Assembly (NCBI GenBank): GCA_041689775.1
Contig: JBDNFP010000181.1
Coordinates: 1 to 13,155 of the forward strand
DNA from: JBDNFP01 sp041689775
Lineage (GTDB): Bacteria; Bacteroidota; Bacteroidia; Cytophagales; Spirosomataceae
Length of the DNA: 13,155 nt
Direction of reading: 5' to 3'
The notes below the pieces were generated by a model, which saw nothing but the letters and a program-made list of their open reading frames with translations, was not told the origin of the DNA and did not search any database. A program made the translations under genes and the position numbers. Each line of letters begins with the position of its first letter. Within the stretch, counting starts at the first letter, position 1. Shown piece by piece: positions 7,145 to 13,155 of this stretch.

Positions 7145-8347
7145 ATGACTGCCGAAATAGAACAATTTACCGACTCCCTCCAAGAAAGTCTTACCACCAA
7201 TACCTTCATCAAGCTCAGTCTTGGCGATTACAAAGGTGAGGAGCCCGACCTGAAAAACCTGTATATCAAAAAGGTACTCATCAAGAGACAGGAAAAGTTA
7301 TCGTTTTTATACCGCTACAAACGACGGGATGTTACCAAAAACTATTCCCCTGACGAAGCACTAGTCGAAACCACAACTCTACTAGCAATCCGAGGATTCC
7401 GATTTGCGCAATTATTTACCCTCAACCACGATTATACCCTGCGCTTTATCAAGGGTAGTTTTGTGTTGAAAACAGAAGAACCTTCGGTATCGGGGCTACT
7501 CTCTACCGAACACGATAAAGAGAAAAACCGCAAAATAGCCGCCGGAGGAAAGCAGTACCTGTACGAATTAGGTATTACCGACCAAGAAGGCAAGGTGTAT
7601 AAAAACGCGCAGGATAAGTACAAGCAGATCAACCACTACATCGAAATTCTGAGTTCGCTACTCAAAGAGCTACCTGAGCGCCCCCTGACCAACATCGTAG
7701 ATATGGGCGCCGGCAAAGGGTACCTGACATTTGCGCTGTATGACTACCTGACGAACGTACTCCAAAAGCCTACCCGGATAGTAGGCGTAGAGTTTCGGAA
7801 AGACCTCGTAGACCTGTGTACTACCACTGCGGCCAATTCTGGGTTTGACCAGCTGCATTTTGAGGAAGGTACCATCGAGAATTACGCACCCACGGAGGCC
7901 ATCAACGTACTAATCGCCCTGCACGCCTGCGATACCGCCACGGACGAGGCTATCTATCAAGGTATTTCGGGTGATGCCGATCTGATCGTAGTAGCACCCT
8001 GCTGCCATAAGCAGATCCGCCGGGAAATTGAGAAAAACAAAGCGACGAACGAACTCGACTTTCTGACCAAACATGGTATTTTTCTGGAACGGCAAGCCGA
8101 GATGGTCACCGACGGAATCCGCTCCTTGATTCTGGAATACTTTGGCTACACTACGAAAGTAGTGGAGTTTATTTCCGATGCGCACACGCCCAAAAACGTA
8201 TTAATAATCGGCGAAAAGCGTCGTGGTACGGCTCCGGATCAGAAAGCGCTTCTGAAAAAAATACAGGCTGCCAAGAGCTTTTTTGGTATTGGGTACCATC
8301 ATCTTGAACGGCTAATGGAGCTAGACAAACAGCAAGCGGAAGCTTGA
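7145..8347 (+). CDS. Class I SAM-dependent methyltransferase (Methyltransf_32 type)
   Basis: A 400-residue protein. Residues about 180-300 form a Rossmann-type methyltransferase domain: motif I is IVDMGAGKGYLTFAL (184-198), followed by an acidic residue at the end of strand 2 in VGVEFRKD (E216), ALHACDTATDEAI (258-270) and VVAPCCHKQIRREIEK (282-297). The LHAC...APCCH pattern is characteristic of the PF13679 family, related to eukaryotic GSTCD/METTL25-like proteins, whose substrates are mostly unknown; RNA is often suggested. The N-terminal 160 residues form a separate basic domain that I do not recognise (IKKVLIKRQEKLSFLYRYK and so on). The gene follows the two-component pair after 70 bases on the same strand and is convergent with the DUF4143 ATPase gene after only 22 bases. 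I see no terminator in that gap. Confidence 0.9.
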   Translation: MTAEIEQFTDSLQESLTTNTFIKLSLGDYKGEEPDLKNLYIKKVLIKRQEKLSFLYRYKRRDVTKNYSPDEALVETTTLLAIRGFRFAQLFTLNHDYTLRFIKGSFVLKTEEPSVSGLLSTEHDKEKNRKIAAGGKQYLYELGITDQEGKVYKNAQDKYKQINHYIEILSSLLKELPERPLTNIVDMGAGKGYLTFALYDYLTNVLQKPTRIVGVEFRKDLVDLCTTTAANSGFDQLHFEEGTIENYAPTEAINVLIALHACDTATDEAIYQGISGDADLIVVAPCCHKQIRREIEKNKATNELDFLTKHGIFLERQAEMVTDGIRSLILEYFGYTTKVVEFISDAHTPKNVLIIGEKRRGTAPDQKALLKKIQAAKSFFGIGYHHLERLMELDKQQAEA

Positions 8348-8369
8348 TATGACCAGAAACTATAAACTC

Positions 8370-9563
8370 TCATCGGTTGGTCTCCTGCACCATTTTCAAA
8401 AACTCAATTAGTCCGATAGCTTCTGTATTTTCTGGCATGGGGAAGCGCTCTCTACCGGCGTAAATAACATATTTATGGGTAGCATTCAGATCTTCGCAGG
8501 CTGCATGAAAACCACTACTCAGTTTCGGGGCCGATGAGCGTTTGATTTCAATTGCCCACCTCTGGGCATCAGGTCCTTCTAGGACTAAATCTACCTCCGT
8601 TTGGGTGGTAGTGCGGTAGTAGCTGCACCGCCATTGACTTGATAGATGTACCAAGATATTCTCGACCACAAAACCCTCCCAACTCGCCCCCAATACCGGA
8701 TTACCAAGGAGGCTTTCAAATGTTGAAATATTTAGCAGATTATGTAGAATACCTGTGTCCCGCAGGTAAATCTTTGGTGATTTTACCAAGCGCTTCTTGG
8801 TATTACCTGACCAAGGGGGTATTTGCCGCACCATGTAAAAGTCAACCAGAGTATCGAGGTAGGAACGCACCGTAGTGTGGCTTACTTCAAGGCTTCGACC
8901 TATTTCGGAGAGTACTACCTGTTGTCCGTGGTAATGCGCCAGCATCGTCCAGAATTTCTTCATTCGATTTGCTGATACATTGGGGCCCATCAAGGGTATA
9001 TCCCGCTCTACATAAGTAGAAATAAAATCATTACGCCAATCCCAACTTTCAATATCTGTCGAGGCAAGGTAGCTATCAGGAAAGCCCCCTCGAAACCACA
9101 GTTTTTCAAAGTTGAAACCCAGAGGATCATTTTCGTATAGTTCAAGTACCGAAAACGGTGTCAGTTCCAGATACCGGATACGCCCGGCCATGGTTTCCGA
9201 AGACTGTTGCAACAAATCACGGGAGGCCGAGCCCAATAGCAAAAATTGCCCGGCCTTTTCTCCGGCTCTTTTCCTGATATCAACCAGCCCCCGCAGCACG
9301 CGAAATAGACCGGGTAGGCGCTGTACCTCGTCAATAATCAGAAGTTGATTTTCGAACCGGCGCAGGTATCCTTCTGTGTCACTCAGCTTACTAAGATCAG
9401 AGTCGAGTTCTAGATCCAGGTAAGAGGATGACTTATCAATAGCCTGTTGCGCCAACTGAAATGCCAACGTTGTCTTTCCTACCTGACGCGGCCCCAACAA
9501 GGCCACCACGGGCATAGTGCGTAGAGCACGGAGTAATTTTTCTTCAATAAGACGAGGTATCAT
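8370..9563 (-). CDS. ATP-binding protein, AAA_14 domain with DUF4143 C-terminus
   Basis: A 397-residue protein. The N-terminal ATPase domain has Walker A ALLGPRQVGKTT (21-32), Walker B QLLIIDEVQR (73-82) and a sensor-like FLLLGSASRD (107-116). A winged-helix-like segment follows (VVLSEIGRSLEVSHTTVRSY, 216-235). The C-terminal DUF4143 domain resembles a PD-(D/E)xK nuclease fold and keeps E301, D325 (TEVDLVLEG) and E339-x-K341 (AIEIKRSS). Members are abundant in Bacteroidota and archaea, and their cellular role is poorly defined. The ATG at 9563 is preferred over one at 9611, because the longer version would translate straight through the palindrome at 9565-9597 and add 16 residues of non-family sequence. 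That palindrome is likely involved in its own control. The gene stands alone, convergent with the methyltransferase gene. Confidence 0.93.
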   Translation of the reverse strand: MIPRLIEEKLLRALRTMPVVALLGPRQVGKTTLAFQLAQQAIDKSSSYLDLELDSDLSKLSDTEGYLRRFENQLLIIDEVQRLPGLFRVLRGLVDIRKRAGEKAGQFLLLGSASRDLLQQSSETMAGRIRYLELTPFSVLELYENDPLGFNFEKLWFRGGFPDSYLASTDIESWDWRNDFISTYVERDIPLMGPNVSANRMKKFWTMLAHYHGQQVVLSEIGRSLEVSHTTVRSYLDTLVDFYMVRQIPPWSGNTKKRLVKSPKIYLRDTGILHNLLNISTFESLLGNPVLGASWEGFVVENILVHLSSQWRCSYYRTTTQTEVDLVLEGPDAQRWAIEIKRSSAPKLSSGFHAACEDLNATHKYVIYAGRERFPMPENTEAIGLIEFLKMVQETNR

Positions 9564-9564
9564 T

Positions 9565-9597
9565 TTGCAATTTGAAAGTTTAACTTTCAAATTGCAA
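9565..9597. promoter_or_regulatory. 33-nt palindrome (16-bp arms) at the start of the DUF4143 gene
   Basis: TTGCAATTTGAAAGTT (9565-9580) and AACTTTCAAATTGCAA (9582-9597) are exact reverse complements with one base, T, between them. The element ends one base before the ATPase start codon (ATG, 9563-9561 on the minus strand). As DNA it would suit a dimeric or tetrameric repressor; as RNA it would form a 16-bp stem over the translation start. It is too long and exact to be a chance match and is not a terminator of any gene. Confidence 0.85.
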
Positions 9598-9615
9598 GAA
9601 AAAAATACCAAAATA

Positions 9616-9633
9616 TTGCAAATTGAAGGTTTA
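9616..9633. promoter_or_regulatory. Third, diverged half-site of the palindrome
   Basis: TTGCAAATTGAAGGTTTA matches the left arm plus centre of the palindrome (TTGCAATTTGAAAGTTTA) at 16 of 18 positions. It lies in the same orientation as that arm, 18 bases beyond the palindrome. Between them is a weak -7-like sequence on the minus strand (TATTTTG, near 9616-9610). A third half-site favours protein binding over a purely RNA role. Confidence 0.6.
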
Positions 9634-9806
9634 GGTAGATACTAGGAGAGGATAACTTTAAAAGAAAACTCTAAATCACCCGCTGTATTTACGGGGCATT
9701 TCGTGTTTTTAGAAACCACCTCACCACCACCATGTAACTTATCGAGCTCGCCACGCTAGCAAACAAACTCTTTTACTACGCCCCAGAAAATGACCTGACC
9801 GGAGTA

Positions 9807-10616
9807 ATGGTAGATGCATTACGTGGTGAAGCGGGAAGAAGGTTATGGCAAAAAAGCAAAAAATGGTACCAGCAAAACGTAGCCGATCTGGACATACCCG
9901 AAAACGCCACCCTACAACGGGCCATCCGGCGCTCCTACCTCTCCTCCCTCGGACAGACTTGCGACCAAGCCATAGCTTTTATCCGTACCCACCAAACGGA
10001 AGGAGGTTATCTGACCGGACACCGCACTAAACTCCAAGCCCTTTACCACAAACTCAAACGCACTCCTCCAGCGTTGTGTACTTTTCCGCTTAGCGATGAA
10101 GAGTACCAAATCAAGCTCATAGAGAGTATCCGCGCCCACCTAGCCGCCGAGATAAAGGGAGTAAAAACCCAAAATGCGCTCCCCGACAACCCCGCCGACC
10201 AGATTTTTGACCAATTGGTGCTGTGGGACTACACCCACGAATTAAGCGAGCGACAATTACTATTACAGGATGAAGTACACCACTTTGTGCTGGATGAACT
10301 CCGCAACATCCGAGGGTTAGAGGTACCCGAAGCCCTGCATGCCCTGATGCGCCTAGGCTGGATGCGCGAAGATAAGCATCAAACGTTTTTTGAGTTGATA
10401 TGCCGCAATTTCTCCGAGGAGATTAAGCATATCGAGGGCGTGAGCGAAATATTTAACGCCAAGCCCCTTGCCATGCTGCACGAACAAATGACTGAGGTGT
10501 TGGAGGGGATGAAACGTATGGAAGGCCAACTCACTACGCTTCCCACTGAGGTAGGGGAAGAAGTGCTTGCCCGGATTTCTACCATCAATTTCGATATTTT
10601 CGAAAGGCATAGCTAA
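9807..10616 (+). CDS. N-terminal fragment of the TPR gene: uncharacterised helical protein
   Basis: This is the longest open stretch of the N-terminal part, 269 codons from the first in-frame ATG after the stop at 9735-9737. It reads RRLWQKSKKWYQQNVADL, then RAIRRSYLSSLGQTCDQAI, FDQLVLWDYTHELSERQLL and VPEALHALMRLGWMRED. It is rich in Leu, Glu, Arg and aromatics, is probably all alpha-helical, and has no signal peptide, membrane segment or nucleotide-binding motif. I do not recognise its family. The coding sequence clearly starts upstream of this ATG, so the fragment lacks about 25 residues. If translated, it would be a truncated product without the TPR half. Confidence 0.6.
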   Translation: MVDALRGEAGRRLWQKSKKWYQQNVADLDIPENATLQRAIRRSYLSSLGQTCDQAIAFIRTHQTEGGYLTGHRTKLQALYHKLKRTPPALCTFPLSDEEYQIKLIESIRAHLAAEIKGVKTQNALPDNPADQIFDQLVLWDYTHELSERQLLLQDEVHHFVLDELRNIRGLEVPEALHALMRLGWMREDKHQTFFELICRNFSEEIKHIEGVSEIFNAKPLAMLHEQMTEVLEGMKRMEGQLTTLPTEVGEEVLARISTINFDIFERHS

Positions 10617-10768
10617 TTGAATATACAGGTACAGAAGCTCAACGAGGACTCGACGGAGGTAACGCAAAAAAACAAAAGCATGAACAGAAATTAGCCGTAC
10701 TGGATGACCAGGAACTCCGGAAATTACTCACGGACACCTTGCAGGAGTTGAACATAAGGCTACTGGAC

Positions 10769-11464
10769 ATGAGCCAGCAACGGAATGAACTACAAAAAGA
10801 ACTCACCGAATTTGAGGATAAGGTTCGTACCCTGGCGTTAAGTTTATACAGCACTACCAGTCCCGATAGCCCCCGATTGCAGGAAGCGAGAAGGCTATTT
10901 GAACTGGGTGATCTGGAAAGCGCCAACCGGGTACTTAACCCCGACGATTTGGAAAGGGATAAAGACCTGTTGGAAAATGCCGAAACTTTTCTGGACCAGA
11001 AAAAACAGATCCTGGCGCAGGAGTACCTGACCAAAGCCCAACTGCTTGCTCTGAATAAAAATAACCCGGATTGGTTCTCCGACGCCCGCTACTACTATAC
11101 CGAGGCCTTAGCGATCCACGAAAGCTACGATACTTGTTTTTCGGCGGCCAAATTTTTAGCGGAGCAGAACCAATTCAGCCAGGCAATTCAGTATATTGAG
11201 TTGATGCTGAAATACGCTATAGATGATTCTCAGAAAGCGACTACGCTGAACTACCTTGCGATTTCGCATCAGAACACGCAGCAACTGGCACGGGCGGAGG
11301 AAGAGTACACCGAGGCGCTTAACATTCGCAGAATCCTAGCCGAGAAGAATCCTTCGGCTTTTCAGATAAACCTTGCTACAACACTTCTTAATTTGGGGCT
11401 TTTTTATCAAAAAAATGTACCGAATAAAGAAAAGTCACTAGATTATTCGAACCATGCTATATGA
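10769..11464 (+). CDS. C-terminal fragment of the TPR gene: coiled coil and TPR repeats
   Basis: Its frame is open from 10613, but the first ATG is at 10769 (a TTG at 10739 is an alternative). A coiled coil comes first (QKELTEFEDKVRTLALSLY), then SPRLQEARRLFELGDLESAN, a second Lys- and Gln-rich helix, and about four TPR-like units: WFSDARYYYTEALAIHES, FLAEQNQFSQAIQYIELML, NYLAISHQNTQQLARAEEEY with TEALNIRRILAEKNP, and a final LATTLLNLGLFYQ. TPRs bind other proteins, so this half was presumably the ligand-sensing or partner-binding part. It ends early at 11464 because of a frameshift; the remaining 42 codons lie at 11460-11588 in another frame. Confidence 0.6.
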   Translation: MSQQRNELQKELTEFEDKVRTLALSLYSTTSPDSPRLQEARRLFELGDLESANRVLNPDDLERDKDLLENAETFLDQKKQILAQEYLTKAQLLALNKNNPDWFSDARYYYTEALAIHESYDTCFSAAKFLAEQNQFSQAIQYIELMLKYAIDDSQKATTLNYLAISHQNTQQLARAEEEYTEALNIRRILAEKNPSAFQINLATTLLNLGLFYQKNVPNKEKSLDYSNHAI

Positions 11465-11595
11465 TAATGCGGAGAAGTATTGTGCCGAAGTTCCCCTAGC
11501 TCAACAAATCTGTAATATGGCAATCAATATCTGGCAACAGTGGGGTGAGGATTTGATGCAGCATCTGGAAGGAAGGAAGGAAGGGTGAGGATTAA

Positions 11596-13155
11596 CTACC
11601 CCTCCAACTCCAACTTCAAAAACTGCCCGGTATAACTACCCTTCACCTTTGCTACCTTTTCGGGGGTACCTTCGGCGATGATTTGCCCGCCGAGTCCGCC
11701 GCCTTCGGGGCCGAGGTCTACCACGTGGTCGGCTACTTTGATTACGTCCATATTATGCTCGATGATCAGGACGGTATTTCCTTTTTCGACTAACTTTTGC
11801 AGTACGGCTAATAGATGCTTAATATCCTGAAAATGCAGCCCAGTGGTGGGCTCATCCAAAATGTACATGGTTTTGCCGGTGTCGCGCTTCGAAAGTTCTT
11901 CCGAAAGTTTCACCCGCTGGGCCTCGCCTCCCGATAGAGTCGTAGCGTGTTGCCCCAAGGTGATATAGCTCAGCCCGACATCATGGAGGGTTTGAACTTT
12001 CCGTAAAACGCGGGGCTGGTTTTGGAAGAATTCAAGCGCCTGCTCTACGGTCATATCCAGAATATCAGCTACCGATTTACCCTTGAAACGCACCTCCAAA
12101 GTCTCTCGGTTGAAGCGTTTTCCCTTGCAGGTTTCGCAGTCGATGTACACGTCGGGCAGAAAATCCATCTCGATTTTCTTTCTCCCGGCGCCTTCACAGT
12201 CTTCGCAACGGCCGCCCTTGACATTAAAACTAAACCGTCCCGGCTTGTAGCCTCGTATTTTGGATTCGGGTAGTTCGGCGTAGAGGGCCCGGATGTCCGT
12301 AAAGAGGTTTGTATAAGTAGCCGGGTTGGAGCGTGGCGTGCGGCCAATCGGCGACTGATCAACCTCGATAACTTTATCAAGATGTTCGAGCCCTTCGATA
12401 GTTTTGTGGGCCAAAGGCTCACGACGCGAACGGTAAAAATGCTGGTTTAGCAGCGGAAATAATGTCTCATGAATCAAGGACGACTTACCACTACCGCTCA
12501 CACCCGTGATACAAATCATGGTACCCAACGGGAATTTCAGCGTCACGTTTTTGAGGTTATGCCCTGTGCAGCCCTTCAAGACCAACGAATTTCCGTTGCC
12601 CTTGCGCCGTTCGGCGGGTACCTCGATACTTTGCCTACCGTTTAGATACTCAGCAGTAGTGGAGCCATTTTTCAGAAATTCCTCGGGGGTTCCCTGTCCA
12701 ACGACGTGGCCACCGTGACGTCCGGCTCCGGGACCAATGTCTAGGATATAGTCGGAGGCCAGCATCATATCTTTATCGTGCTCAACCACCAGAACAGTAT
12801 TGCCCAAGTCCCGGAGGTTTTTCAGGGAGTTGATAAGTCGCACGTTGTCGCGCTGATGGAGGCCGATACTCGGCTCGTCCATAATATAGAGTACGCCCGT
12901 TAGCTGCGTACCAATCTGCGTAGCGAGTCGTATCCGCTGCGCTTCTCCTCCAGAGAGAGTACGTAACGCCCGGTTGAGGGTCAGGTAGTCCAGTCCCACA
13001 TCGAGCAAAAAACCTACCCGCTTACGGATTTCTTTGAGTACTTCGTGGGCAATAACCTGCTGTCGGTTTTCGAGGCGATCTTCTAGGTCTTTCAACCAGT
13101 TGGCCAGCTCCCGTATATCCATTTCTGCCAGTTCGGCGATATTCTTTCCGTCAAT
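11596..13155 (-). CDS. uvrA: UvrA excinuclease subunit, C-terminal 519 residues (5' end outside window)
   Basis: UvrA is the damage-recognition ATPase of nucleotide excision repair. The window holds a little over half of a protein that is usually about 940 residues long; the gene runs off the right edge, where it reads IDGKNIAELAEMDIRELANW in frame. Visible are the first ABC signature TLSGGEAQRIRLATQIG with Walker B LYIMDEPSIGLHQ, the second Walker A CITGVSGSGKSSLIHETL, the zinc-binding cysteines C-E-D-C and C-E-T-C-K-G-K (about 317-343 of this fragment), the second signature TLSGGEAQRVKLSEELS and Walker B MYILDEPTTGLHFQD. No lesion is seen. The stop at 11598-11596 lies seven bases from the end of the convergent TPR pseudogene, with no clear terminator between. 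Confidence 0.98.
   Translation of the reverse strand: MDGKNIAELAEMDIRELANWLKDLEDRLENRQQVIAHEVLKEIRKRVGFLLDVGLDYLTLNRALRTLSGGEAQRIRLATQIGTQLTGVLYIMDEPSIGLHQRDNVRLINSLKNLRDLGNTVLVVEHDKDMMLASDYILDIGPGAGRHGGHVVGQGTPEEFLKNGSTTAEYLNGRQSIEVPAERRKGNGNSLVLKGCTGHNLKNVTLKFPLGTMICITGVSGSGKSSLIHETLFPLLNQHFYRSRREPLAHKTIEGLEHLDKVIEVDQSPIGRTPRSNPATYTNLFTDIRALYAELPESKIRGYKPGRFSFNVKGGRCEDCEGAGRKKIEMDFLPDVYIDCETCKGKRFNRETLEVRFKGKSVADILDMTVEQALEFFQNQPRVLRKVQTLHDVGLSYITLGQHATTLSGGEAQRVKLSEELSKRDTGKTMYILDEPTTGLHFQDIKHLLAVLQKLVEKGNTVLIIEHNMDVIKVADHVVDLGPEGGGLGGQIIAEGTPEKVAKVKGSYTGQFLKLELEG

Larger units (their letters stand above)
9732..11588 (+). pseudogene. Degraded TPR-repeat protein gene with helical N-terminal module
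   Basis: The region reads as one ancestral gene split over several frames. It begins at ATG 9732-9734, but the next codon is TAA. The frame then stays open as LIELATLANKLFYYAPENDL into the fragment at 9807-10616. That ends at TAA 10614-10616, yet the same frame continues as LNIQVQKLNEDSTEVTQK. At an A7 run (10666-10672) one extra base is needed to reach the frame of KKQKHEQKLAVLDDQELRK and the TPR fragment ending at 11464. A further shift near 11459 gives YDNAEKYCAEVPLAQQICNM and a final stop at 11586-11588, seven bases before the convergent uvrA end. Two nonsense codons and two frameshifts make decay more likely than sequencing error. I do not recognise the N-terminal module; such helical-module plus TPR proteins can be sensors or scaffolds, but no function is claimed. 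Confidence 0.7.

Noticed and set aside
8348..8385. Possible terminator between the convergent methyltransferase and DUF4143 genes
   Set aside because: Only a 5-bp GACCA/TGGTC pairing with a long loop is present; too weak to call.
9564..9611. Extended N-terminus of the DUF4143 protein starting at ATG 9611
   Set aside because: The extra residues are translated palindrome sequence and do not resemble the family N-terminus, which starts at MIPRL.
9690..9720. Small hairpin CCCG/CGGG upstream of the TPR pseudogene
   Set aside because: The stem is only 4 bp with a 9-base loop; not distinguishable from chance.
10639..11034. 131-codon open frame on the minus strand
   Set aside because: It is a Ser- and Arg-rich shadow of the TPR fragment, without recognisable domain features.

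Overview
The window looks like chromosome of a Bacteroidota bacterium, most likely a Cytophagales/Spirosomaceae-type organism. The grounds are a large TonB-dependent receptor of the OMP_b-brl_3 type with a carboxypeptidase-D-like N-terminal domain, a LytS/LytTR two-component pair, an AAA_14/DUF4143 ATPase, moderate GC content and a lack of clear Shine-Dalgarno sequences. These are family and style arguments; no search was run.

Layout. Positions 1-2154 (minus strand) hold the downstream part of a small acyl-activation cluster: an intact fatty acyl-AMP ligase-like enzyme, then a stand-alone acyl carrier protein whose frame is broken at an 8-base homopolymer, then the start of what looks like a cytochrome P450 running off the left edge. 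Read together they suggest loading of a fatty acid onto a carrier protein followed by P450 oxidation, but both downstream genes appear damaged. A strong hairpin terminator (2213-2249) separates this cluster from a TonB-dependent receptor (2271-4832, minus). A 407-base divergent intergenic region follows, with a perfect 9-bp inverted repeat and a repeated 10-mer. Then come a LytS-type histidine kinase and a LytTR response regulator that overlap by 4 bases (5240-7074, plus), and an intact SAM-dependent methyltransferase of the Methyltransf_32 type (7145-8347, plus).

Convergent with the methyltransferase is an ATPase with a DUF4143 nuclease-like C-terminus (8370-9563, minus). A near-perfect 33-nt palindrome (two 16-bp arms around one base) sits immediately upstream of its start codon, with a third diverged half-site about 20 bases further out. 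To the right, 9732-11588 (plus) is best read as one ancestral gene, a helical N-terminal module followed by a coiled coil and TPR repeats, now broken by a stop at codon 2, an internal stop and two frameshifts. The right end carries the C-terminal half of UvrA (11596-13155, minus), running off the window.

The points most worth attention are the palindromic operator or hairpin at the DUF4143 gene, the ligase-ACP-P450 mini-cluster with its A8 frameshift, and the concentration of apparent lesions in two accessory loci while all housekeeping-type genes stay intact.
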